Positions 1-5,773 are shown, counted from the stretch's first letter. The stretch: 5,921 nucleotides of DNA from JAIVGZ01 sp964552205 (GCA_964552205.1 CAZKFT010000077.1:1-5921), one strand, 5' to 3'. A program made the numbers and translations. Notes: generated by a model not told the origin, from the letters alone.

Positions 1-539
1 TCAGGATTTTGTGCCTTGGGAAAGATATAATCTTGTTTGATGCAATTGATAGTACGAGTGACTTTGGCTTCACCGTCATTTCCATCATCAAGAGCCGTCA
101 AGCCCACATAGAGATAGCCATTATGGATTGCAATTTGGGAGATGACTTCTCGTTGACTCTTTGTATTGTAGACAATCAATTCTTCACTGTTTTTCATATT
201 GTCCACTGACATCCGAGCCACCACATTTTGATGGAGGTTTTTGTCATTGGATGAAGGTCTGCAATACGACATGTAGAGATAGTTGCCATCGGCTGCCAAA
301 CTCGTGAGACCACGGTGATCGCGAACCATGGGGTCAACAGCCTTGAGTTTGGTGATGGTGTTGATGGAGGTCACTTCTTTAACTTCTTGTGCAGAGGGGT
401 TGTACAAATGAATGGTGCCGTCCAAGCTAGAAATGTAGATTTGACCATTGATCATAGCAGAACCTGTGAAACATTTTTCAATGCCATTGTTTGTGACTTG
501 ACACAAAAGGGGAACTGATTTAAACTTGATCGAGTACAT
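1..539 (-). CDS. Beta-propeller protein resembling glucose/sorbosone dehydrogenase (N-terminal part; runs off left edge)
   Basis: Reading the minus strand from the ATG at 539 gives 179 codons with no stop before the window edge, so only the N-terminal part is present. The order of motifs recalls the PQQ-dependent glucose/sorbosone dehydrogenase (and HHIP-like) propeller family: a first blade with INGQIYISSLDGTIHLYNP (about residues 30-48), then HRGLTSLAADGNYLYMSYCRP (about 74-94, split here as HRGLTSLAADG and NYLYMSYCRP), then NVVARMSVDNMKNSEELIVY (about 104-123), then NGYLYVGLTALDDGNDGE (about 141-158). In that family the corresponding stretches are the GLL-x-A-LHPDF-LYLYYT and RVSRF segments. 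The catalytic histidine normally found just before the later LYVG-type strand is not evident, so activity is doubtful. No signal peptide is visible. The gene is divergent from the neighbour at 673. The coding call is firm; the family is an inference from motif order and could be another propeller type. Confidence 0.72.
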   Translation of the reverse strand, partial: MYSIKFKSVPLLCQVTNNGIEKCFTGSAMINGQIYISSLDGTIHLYNPSAQEVKEVTSINTITKLKAVDPMVRDHRGLTSLAADGNYLYMSYCRPSSNDKNLHQNVVARMSVDNMKNSEELIVYNTKSQREVISQIAIHNGYLYVGLTALDDGNDGEAKVTRTINCIKQDYIFPKAQNP

Positions 540-672
540 CTTTTGAAAAAAAAATCTCAATTTTCTTCTACCCTCTTAAAGGCGGAGTTTTTACTGTGCA
601 TCAATTCTGCGCCGATATGGGCTTGAAAAGAAAATCAAAAACAAACCCATTCAACAAAATACTTTAATCATC
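540..672. promoter_or_regulatory. Divergent intergenic region, probable back-to-back promoters
   Basis: This 133-nt gap separates the start codons of two outward-facing genes, so it should hold both promoters. On the minus strand AGAAAATTGA lies about 18 nt upstream of the left gene's ATG (its AAAATTGA core is 557-564 on the plus strand) beside an A/T run at 544-554. On the plus strand the similar AGAAAATCAA is at 629-638, about 35 nt before the ATG at 673. AAAATTGA is the known Mimiviridae early promoter word, but there it usually sits farther upstream, so the match is only suggestive. Confidence 0.4.
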
Positions 673-1770
673 ATGGAAGAAGACAAGAAACGCAAGGCTA
701 TCGACGAAACTCTTCAATCAAGAGCCAAAAAGGCCAAGAAAGAATCAATTGAGGCTACCAAACCCGAAGAACAACCTACCCAAGATCAACCTCAGAGTGA
801 AACCGTGGTTGCTCCCACTGAGACATCTGCTCCTGCTGAAGTAGTTGTTGAACAACCGGTTGAAACACCGAAAGTTGAAACGGCACCGGATCTTCCTGAA
901 AAAAAACCAGCAGCACCAGTAATTGAGGACTATGCAAAATGGTATATGCTTCCCCAAACGGTCGAAGAATTTGAGCAAGTGATGGAATTTGATTCTACGA
1001 TCTACCCCGACAAACCGGATGCCTCTCCTATTGCCAAGATTCATTGGAAACAAAAGCAATTTGAAGAATGGGTACTGAAAAAATTCCAATGGAAGATGAA
1101 ATGCCTCGGCCTAGTCCCTGTCTTTGATAGTCCCTTGTTCAAATTCCCGTTTGGCTATTCTCCTCGCTTGAACGAAAAAGGAAATCTCATCAACAACTTG
1201 TGGGCGGACATTCTCAAAGGCGAAGATGGAACTCGATATCGCGAAGTCTTTGAAAATTTTGAAAATGTTCTTATCGAGATCGCTCTCGACCGAGTCAATC
1301 ATCCTGACAAAGCGAAAAAGTTTCCCATTCGAGTCGAGCTGCCCAAAGGCATGGACAAAAAAACGCCGGAAGAGCAAAGGGACGCGTTAAAAATGCTCAT
1401 TGGAAGCAAATTGAAGCCCTTTATTCGCAAAAACAAAGATTTTGAAAAATATCCTGGCTATCACGCCATTTTCAAGTACGACTCCAAGGAACATGGTGCA
1501 CCTGATGTCAATTGCACTGTCTATGATGGGGACAACAACAACAAAACGCTGACTGAAAAATTAATCATGAGTAAACACGCCTGGTCAAAGGACGAAAATG
1601 CAATGGAGGGAAAGGAACGTATACTTTGTGGTGGAGACACTGGTACAATTTTATGGACACTGGATCGATCTGCTTTTTACTTGGAGTGGGGCGTTGGTTG
1701 TGTCGTAAAAGAAATCAAACGGTTTGCTGGAGAAAATGCCTCCAACAAGGACAAAGTTTGCAGATTTTAA
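673..1770 (+). CDS. Lysine-rich protein with candidate gp2.5-like ssDNA-binding domain
   Basis: The protein has 365 residues. Residues 1-85 are a disordered, charged tail rich in Lys, Glu, Pro and Thr, with two basic clusters (KKRK at 5-8 and RAKKAKK at 17-23) that look like a bipartite nuclear localisation signal. Residues 86-352 are globular. FDSPLFKFPFGYSPRLNEKG (151-170), the charged helical part near 188-210, FPIRVELPKG (217-226), VNCTVYDGDN (279-288) and the closing TILWTLDRSAFYLEWGVGCV (325-344) follow in order the pattern I know from the gp2.5-like ssDNA-binding proteins of nucleocytoplasmic large DNA viruses (DUF5871 type). In those proteins a TP-x-L-x-PFG segment comes first and a W/F-GxxW-V-x-QV strand comes last. 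If so, it coats single-stranded DNA in replication and repair. The C-terminus ends in Phe, as in T7 gp2.5, but is not acidic. The ATG at 673 is the first in frame. The coding call is very secure; the function is inference. A virion structural protein is the main alternative. Confidence 0.85.
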   Translation: MEEDKKRKAIDETLQSRAKKAKKESIEATKPEEQPTQDQPQSETVVAPTETSAPAEVVVEQPVETPKVETAPDLPEKKPAAPVIEDYAKWYMLPQTVEEFEQVMEFDSTIYPDKPDASPIAKIHWKQKQFEEWVLKKFQWKMKCLGLVPVFDSPLFKFPFGYSPRLNEKGNLINNLWADILKGEDGTRYREVFENFENVLIEIALDRVNHPDKAKKFPIRVELPKGMDKKTPEEQRDALKMLIGSKLKPFIRKNKDFEKYPGYHAIFKYDSKEHGAPDVNCTVYDGDNNNKTLTEKLIMSKHAWSKDENAMEGKERILCGGDTGTILWTLDRSAFYLEWGVGCVVKEIKRFAGENASNKDKVCRF

Positions 1771-1861
1771 ATAAATCATTTTTCACCAACACTTGAATTG
1801 TGACCTAAATATAATCGGGCCAATCCGAAACCATTTCAAGAATTTTTCATTTTTCAATATC
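1771..1861. other. Short AT-rich intergenic spacer
   Basis: This 91-nt spacer lies between two plus-strand genes. It starts with AATAAA (1770-1775) touching the upstream TAA stop. It has one weak four-pair inverted repeat, TCGG/CCGA around 1816-1829, and a pyrimidine-rich stretch (TTTTTCATTTTTCAATATC) just before the ATG at 1862. No convincing terminator hairpin was found. Confidence 0.35.
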
Positions 1862-2276
1862 ATGAATAAACTTGAATTGGTTCAAAGACGCGAACAATTG
1901 TTGCGAGAAAATCAAATCCTTTCACGTATATCATTCAATTATCTTGATTTATGATCCAGAACAAATAATGATGGAAGAGGTCAAACAAAGAACGATACAA
2001 CATATTCGATCCAATATTCCCATGGCTATTTGGAGGCCTTTACAACAAAACTCGGTGCTTATATTTCATACCTTGCACACTTTTAATCAAGAGTTTTCCG
2101 AGTTTATTGGTTACGATGTATCGATGCTTCAATCCAACACTCTTTTTCTTGAGCACATTATACGTCCACTGGGAGGCAATCTCTTTGCTCTTCTGACAGC
2201 AAATGGAATCAAACATGTATGTATAGACAATTTGCACCAAAATATCAAAATTATGTACACCCCTTTGGATTTATAA
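1862..2276 (+). CDS. Unknown small protein, probably interrupted by a one-base frameshift
   Basis: I do not recognise the family. From the ATG at 1862 a 30-codon frame reads MNKLELVQRREQLLRENQIL and on to NYLDL, then meets TGA at 1952-1954. The frame one base forward stays open through 2276 and contains EEVKQRTIQHIRSNIPMAIW, then FNQEFSEFIGYDVS, ending in MYTPLDL. Dropping one T from the run at 1948-1950 joins the two parts into a single protein of about 137 residues with a coiled-coil-like, charged N-terminus. Without a frameshift, the intact part would start at the tandem ATG codons at 1968/1971 (103 residues). Reading further upstream in that frame needs a TTG start at 1872, which is unlikely in this kind of genome. 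The TAA at 2274-2276 interlocks with the stop of the convergent F-box gene, which supports a real gene end. It could be a decaying gene, a sequence error or programmed frameshifting. Confidence 0.55.
1945..1955 (+). other. Probable frameshift site (TTT run, then TTA-TGA)
   Basis: The reading frame from ATG 1862 reaches the codons GAT-TTA-TGA here. A +1 shift, either by skipping one T of the TTT at 1948-1950 or by slipping at the TGA itself, moves into the long downstream open frame (…YDPEQIMMEEVKQ). One extra base in a short T run is also a common sequencing or replication error. Confidence 0.45.
2271..2276. other. Interlocked convergent stop codons (TTATAA)
   Basis: The palindrome TTATAA gives TAA on the plus strand (2274-2276) and TAA on the minus strand (2273-2271). 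The two convergent genes therefore end within the same six bases, with no room for separate terminators. Their transcripts must either overlap or be processed inside the opposing coding region. Confidence 0.9.
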
Positions 2277-3215
2277 AATGTCTTTATAAAATTGTTCCCA
2301 TATCATTGTTTTGACTTGTTCTGTCTGGGAATCCAAAATATCGTGCAGATAAAGATAAAAGCATTCATAATCACGAGGTTTCAAAGGGTCCAACCATCGG
2401 AGATATTTATACCAGGCCCGAGAGAGAGGATACAATGCCGAATGAAGTTCCATCTTTTGAAACAAACTCGCTATCCTCAAGTATTTGTCTTCGATCAATG
2501 CTTTGACATTGAAATTTTGAAATAGAGCTTGTGTATGAACCACAAATTGGCGAATCTCTTCCAGTTTAATTTCATCGTTGTTGTTGCGGATGTACTGTTC
2601 GTACATAAAAAAATCCTTTGCATAAGCAAGGAGCTCCTCGGATCCAAATACTTCTGCTGCCAGTTTCTCTCGCTCTTTGATTCTATTTTCAATAGTTTTG
2701 CGTCGCTTGGCTGAACGTTCTTTGGTCTTGCTGATTTGTTCCTTGTATATTTCAGCAACCAGTTGGAGCTCTTCCACGAAATAATAATGGCAGATCGTGC
2801 GATATACATTACTATGTGTATGTGAATACAAGTGCTCGATTTGTTCTTTTTTTAAATGAAAGATTTGATTAGCCATCGTAGCTGAAATCATTCGGAAACG
2901 TGACATTGGATTGCGTGTGCAAGTGAGGCACAAACGAATACCCAATCCTCGAAAGATATGTAAAATAGAAGTTTTGCTGCGACATTGAAAACACCTCTGA
3001 AAATTTTTGCTCAGAAGGTAGTTCTTCTGCGAGATGGCTTCCACCAGAGGAAATCCTTGTTTTTTGAATCGTGTTTCATATTCTTGTCTACATAATTCTC
3101 GCAAACGACGATTCACTTGTTCGAGTCGAAGGAGAGAGGGGAGACTCAATTTTGATAAGATCTCGGTTGCAAGTACTGCTAAGGGGAGATCCAGAAAGCC
3201 AAGTTGAGAATTCAT
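2271..3215 (-). CDS. F-box protein with XPA-like C4 zinc-binding module
   Basis: The chosen start is the ATG at 3215, giving 314 residues. The open frame extends back to 3356 but would overlap the start of the divergent kinase gene, whereas the F-box begins right after this Met. Residues 7-45 (FLDLPLAVLATEILSKLSLP, then RLEQVNRRLRELC) fit an F-box, which binds Skp1 in SCF ubiquitin ligases. Cys75, Cys78, Cys96 and Cys99 form CxxC-x17-CxxC, the same spacing as the zinc site of the DNA-repair protein XPA. About ten residues later comes ISATMANQIFHLKKEQIEHL (110-129), which resembles the ITKTEAK-x-x-YLL-x-x-x-DLE segment that follows the zinc site in XPA. A Lys/Arg-rich helix (about residues 160-185) and EVFGSEELLAYAKD, similar to the WGSQEALEEAKE part of XPA, follow. 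The C-terminal 110 residues are helical and unassigned. Likely role: a substrate adaptor that redirects host ubiquitination, perhaps of a nucleic-acid-bound target. F-box confidence is high; the XPA relationship is an inference from spacing and short motifs. Confidence 0.88.
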   Translation of the reverse strand: MNSQLGFLDLPLAVLATEILSKLSLPSLLRLEQVNRRLRELCRQEYETRFKKQGFPLVEAISQKNYLLSKNFQRCFQCRSKTSILHIFRGLGIRLCLTCTRNPMSRFRMISATMANQIFHLKKEQIEHLYSHTHSNVYRTICHYYFVEELQLVAEIYKEQISKTKERSAKRRKTIENRIKEREKLAAEVFGSEELLAYAKDFFMYEQYIRNNNDEIKLEEIRQFVVHTQALFQNFNVKALIEDKYLRIASLFQKMELHSALYPLSRAWYKYLRWLDPLKPRDYECFYLYLHDILDSQTEQVKTMIWEQFYKDIL

Positions 3216-3288
3216 GAGAGTTGATGAAAATCTGATCTTTCTTTGTCTAATAGGCGCATTCTTAATTTTCTGTGTGTGAAATAGTAGC
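3216..3288. promoter_or_regulatory. Divergent promoter region between F-box gene and kinase gene
   Basis: Only 73 nt separate the two outward-facing start codons (3215 minus, 3289 plus), so the promoters must overlap or be shared. On the minus strand AGAAAATTAAG (complement of 3261-3271) lies about 46 nt upstream of the F-box ATG and resembles the A-rich words upstream of the genes at 539 and 673. On the plus strand GATGAAAATC is near 3223. No hairpin stands out. Confidence 0.4.
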
Positions 3289-4092
3289 ATGATGGATAAA
3301 ATCGTCCAGTCCTTTTTTGAAAACAAAAAACCCTCTCCTCCCGTGTTTATTATCACCTATGGACCTCCCGCCAGCGGCAAAAGTGTGATCTTAAAAAGGC
3401 TGATGAAAGATTTGGATATTCACGAAGACAGGATTGTAAAAGTGCTCGTGGACGAAATTGTCGAATCGATCCCAGAATACAAGAAACAAATCAAGCGAAT
3501 TGTCAAAAAACACAAAGAGTCAATCCAGTCTGCGGAAGCTCAACAGGCTCTTCAAGAAGCATATTTTAAGCATCGACGAGAATCGGGCGATTTGCTCTCT
3601 GATACAATTCTGTACAAGGCGATGAGTCTCAAATATCATATTGTGTGGGAGACAACAGGAAACGCTCATGAATGGATCCTCAAGACGATTCAGGAGGCTC
3701 GCACAAATGGATATCTCATTTTTCTGGTGTATCCGTTTGTGGAAGAAGAGCAGTTGATTGAACGAGCATCCAAGCGAGCTCGACTGGAGACACCTCGACA
3801 ACCTCCTGTTGAGCGAATCACTGCAAATGTCAAAAACGCTCAGAGGAATTTTGAAATCATCAGCAAGTATACCGACAAATCCATCCTCTATGACAACACT
3901 GGAAAGTCGATTGACGAGATCAGTGAAGTCGTAGAAGTCGACAATCGGTTTCAGCGTTGGTGCTCTCAATCGGAAAAAAAGAACTGTGATCAGATGGTGA
4001 AATGCAACAAGAAGAAACTCGCCACCTTGCGACAGAAATTTGAAAAGTCCTATGGCACATATATCGAGACTCTTTGTAATCTTGAGAAATAA
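3289..4092 (+). CDS. Zeta-toxin-like P-loop kinase
   Basis: The protein has 267 residues, starting at tandem ATGs (3289 and 3292). VFIITYGPPASGKSVILKRL contains a Walker A loop (GPPASGKS, residues 25-32). LVDEIVESIPEYKKQ (53-67) matches the zeta/PezT segment in which a catalytic Asp (here Asp55) is followed by a P-x-Y motif. IVWETTGN (118-125) matches the conserved E-x-T strand of zeta kinases. FLVYPFVEEEQLIERASKRA (145-164) ends in the R-x3-R pair (Arg159, Arg163) expected to bind phosphates. Known bacterial zeta toxins phosphorylate UDP-N-acetylglucosamine at the expense of ATP; related zeta-fold enzymes use other small molecules or nucleic acids, so the substrate here is open. The C-terminal 70 residues are Lys-rich and helical. 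A Panacea-like gene follows 42 nt downstream on the same strand, the order expected for a toxin-antitoxin pair. The kinase fold is well supported; the toxin role is inference. Confidence 0.88.
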   Translation: MMDKIVQSFFENKKPSPPVFIITYGPPASGKSVILKRLMKDLDIHEDRIVKVLVDEIVESIPEYKKQIKRIVKKHKESIQSAEAQQALQEAYFKHRRESGDLLSDTILYKAMSLKYHIVWETTGNAHEWILKTIQEARTNGYLIFLVYPFVEEEQLIERASKRARLETPRQPPVERITANVKNAQRNFEIISKYTDKSILYDNTGKSIDEISEVVEVDNRFQRWCSQSEKKNCDQMVKCNKKKLATLRQKFEKSYGTYIETLCNLEK

Positions 4093-4134
4093 ACACAAAG
4101 TAAAAGTTTCTTTCTTTCTCCAAGTAGTGAAAAC
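4093..4134 (+). other. Short spacer between kinase and Panacea-like gene
   Basis: This is a 42-nt spacer. It is A-rich with a TTTCTTTCTTTCT pyrimidine run at about 4107-4119 and no hairpin. The AATAAA word at 4088-4093 spans the kinase stop codon. The gap could hold a short promoter for the downstream gene, or the two could be read on one transcript. Confidence 0.3.
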
Positions 4135-4482
4135 ATGAATGAAATTGCATCTTATTTCGAATCAAAACGAGTTGATACATTACAAACTCAAAAACTGCTT
4201 TATTTTGCACAGGGTAGTTTTTATGACATCACAAACAACGAGCTATTTGACGCAAATGATAAAGATCATAATATCCCACATGACCTTCAACCTCCTATAA
4301 AAGAGTTTTTGGATCTCGTTCTTGAATATTTTCTCCATCATTCAGAACCTGTGGGTCAGGAATCAAAGAATATGCAAGATCTAATCGATTATCTTACTGA
4401 TAACTTGAAGAAAAATCGAGAAGCAAAGCTAGAAAAACACGCAAAAAACCTGGAAAGACTCCCAGCATCTTTATTTCAATAA
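4135..4482 (+). CDS. Panacea/DUF4065-like (SocA/GepA-type) small protein, candidate antitoxin
   Basis: The protein has 115 residues with an ATG start at 4135. The N-terminus reads MNEIASYFESKRVDTLQTQK and then LLYFAQGSFYDITNNELFDA. This matches the opening of Panacea (DUF4065, SocA/GepA-like) domains, with an N-terminal helix, the L-x-LQKLLYFAQG-x-Y signature (here residues 16-30) and a PLF-like strand (NELF, 36-39). The usual W-x-x-GPV segment after this is missing and seems replaced by a short NDKDHNIPHD loop. IKEFLDLVLEYFLHHS (55-70) then matches the domain's later helix. Residues 80-110 are a charged helical tail. In bacteria Panacea domains neutralise many unrelated toxins, and the Caulobacter member SocA is a proteolytic adaptor for its toxin. 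Lying directly after a zeta-like kinase, this gene could be its antitoxin. The family call is fairly confident; the pairing is inference. Confidence 0.8.
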   Translation: MNEIASYFESKRVDTLQTQKLLYFAQGSFYDITNNELFDANDKDHNIPHDLQPPIKEFLDLVLEYFLHHSEPVGQESKNMQDLIDYLTDNLKKNREAKLEKHAKNLERLPASLFQ

Positions 4483-4585
4483 AGATTTTTCACGACCTAG
4501 TCACGACCGCTTCAGAATTTTTTTTAGTTTAACCCAAAACTCAATTACCAAGGCTTTGTCGAATTTGCCAGTATTGAACGAGAAT
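4483..4585. other. Convergent intergenic region
   Basis: This 103-nt gap lies between the ends of the Panacea-like gene (plus) and the WD40 gene (minus). It contains an eight-base direct repeat, TCACGACC at 4490-4497 and 4501-4508, followed by a run of T at about 4519-4526. AATAAA words overlap both flanking stop codons (4478-4483 plus; 4585-4590 minus). It may serve as a transcript-end region for both genes. Confidence 0.35.
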
Positions 4586-5773
4586 TTATTCGTGATCAAA
4601 TTCTTGCCGGAAGAAGTCGGGAACCTTGGGGACACATTTTTCATCCATTTGATCTTCGTTGGGCGGGGATTGAGCATCTCCAATCCCCTCAGAAATAAAA
4701 GGTCGTTGATACAGGATTTTCCACTTTCGAGGATCAGGAGAGGACGAGTCCCATAGATAAAAGGTTTTATCACTCGAACACGCAAGATGACGTCCATCAG
4801 GAGAAAACATAACACGTTGAATTTCGCACTCGTTTTTAAGTGTCAAGGTGTGAATAAAGTCGCCTGTTGATTGTGGATTGCTAATATACAGTTTGTTGCC
4901 AGGTGCGATAATCGCAAATTGGTCATCGGGTGACATGGTAAGTTGATAAGCACTAGGATTGGGTCCTGCATAGTGTATTTCAAAATTCGTCAAGAAATTT
5001 CGAACTGAAATCATGCCAAGACTATCCACATAGATAAGAAAACTCCCGTCCGATGAAAAGCAAGCCGAGTAGACGGGCAGCCCGGAGGGTACAGGGAAGG
5101 TGCTAATTATGGTTGCAGTTTCGGTTTCGATAATTACCATCCAAATTTTAGAATTTGCCTGAAGACACAAAACCATCCGTTTTTTGTCCGGTGATAGATT
5201 GGAGCAGTAGAGTTGTTCAAAAAATGAAAAGTAGGTTGAAAAATTTTCCACAACAACAGATTCTTTAATGTTATACTTGGTCTTCCCAAGAAGGTATTGG
5301 CCATCGGCCGAAAAATCGACACATTGACCTGGGCAAAAGTGGATGGATTCTGATTCTTTGGTTATCAGGTTCCAGAGGCGAACGTAATGAAAGCCGAGTC
5401 GTGGAGTTTCTTCTCCGATTAAAAGTAGTTTTCCATCTGGGGAGAATCGCACATTGTGAATAATCTCTGGTCCAATAATCTTATAAAGATAACGACCGCC
5501 TTCAATATTCCAAAGATAAATAGTATTCCAATCCCAGGTCGCAAAGGTTGTATTGTCATGAGAAAAGACGATACCGCGAATATTTTCCTGGTGTCCTTTC
5601 TGACGATGATAGAACTCTATCCGCTTTCGTTTTTCCAGTTCATTATCAAGTAACAGTTGGATTTCAGAATTTGTCAGGGCCAAATTCGCCAGTTCAGAAT
5701 CGGGTAATATGCTTGCTAGAATGTGGAGATAGGCGTTCATCGTTTTGATTAGAATACCTCTATCGAAATTCAT
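4586..5773 (-). CDS. WD40-type seven-blade beta-propeller with weak N-terminal F-box
   Basis: The protein has 395 residues from the ATG at 5773; a second in-frame Met at residue 12 (5740) is an equally good start, because the first domain begins just after it. Residues 13-50 (YLHILASILPDSELANLALT, then EIQLLLDNELEKR) resemble a degenerate F-box. Seven FSPDG-type turns mark seven blades: FSHD (70), FSPDG (110), FSADG (154), LSPD (193), FSSDG (239), MSPD (280) and FSPDG (323). Typical strand ends are IYLWNI (85-90), VRLWNL (131-136) and FYLWDS (338-343). The acidic tail after 360 is probably disordered. F-box plus WD40 is the layout of cellular SCF substrate receptors such as Fbw7 and beta-TrCP, so a substrate receptor for host ubiquitin ligase is the likely role. 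The propeller is certain; the F-box is weak and may instead be a simple helical cap. Confidence 0.87.
   Translation of the reverse strand: MNFDRGILIKTMNAYLHILASILPDSELANLALTNSEIQLLLDNELEKRKRIEFYHRQKGHQENIRGIVFSHDNTTFATWDWNTIYLWNIEGGRYLYKIIGPEIIHNVRFSPDGKLLLIGEETPRLGFHYVRLWNLITKESESIHFCPGQCVDFSADGQYLLGKTKYNIKESVVVENFSTYFSFFEQLYCSNLSPDKKRMVLCLQANSKIWMVIIETETATIISTFPVPSGLPVYSACFSSDGSFLIYVDSLGMISVRNFLTNFEIHYAGPNPSAYQLTMSPDDQFAIIAPGNKLYISNPQSTGDFIHTLTLKNECEIQRVMFSPDGRHLACSSDKTFYLWDSSSPDPRKWKILYQRPFISEGIGDAQSPPNEDQMDEKCVPKVPDFFRQEFDHE

Noticed and set aside
9..518. Plus-strand open frames at 9-209 and 315-518
   Set aside because: They lie opposite the propeller-like gene, which is open for 179 codons on the minus strand and has family-like motifs.
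745..1377. Two minus-strand open frames (745-1089, 1111-1377) opposite the 673-1770 gene
   Set aside because: They are antisense shadows with Phe/Arg-rich, unlikely composition and no motifs.
1872..1967. TTG start at 1872 for the small unknown gene
   Set aside because: A TTG start is improbable in a eukaryotic virus; the ATG at 1862 with a frameshift, or the ATGs at 1968/1971, explain the frame better.
3216..3356. N-terminal extension of the F-box protein to an ATG at 3356
   Set aside because: It would overlap the divergent kinase start and add 47 residues with no recognisable content; the F-box starts directly after the Met at 3215.
3520..4098. A long minus-strand open frame (192 codons) opposite the kinase gene
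   Set aside because: It lies almost entirely inside the kinase gene on the other strand; the kinase has clear conserved motifs, and the antisense translation has none.
4501..4815. Minus-strand frame of 104 codons in another frame of the WD40 gene's 3' part
   Set aside because: It overlaps the WD40 gene on the same strand in a different frame and lacks motifs; the WD40 frame carries the repeat pattern to its end.
2398..5590. Near matches to AAATATTT (for example near 2402, 4325 and 5580)
   Set aside because: They lie inside genes, are imperfect and do not sit upstream of start codons, so they do not support a Marseillevirus-type promoter.
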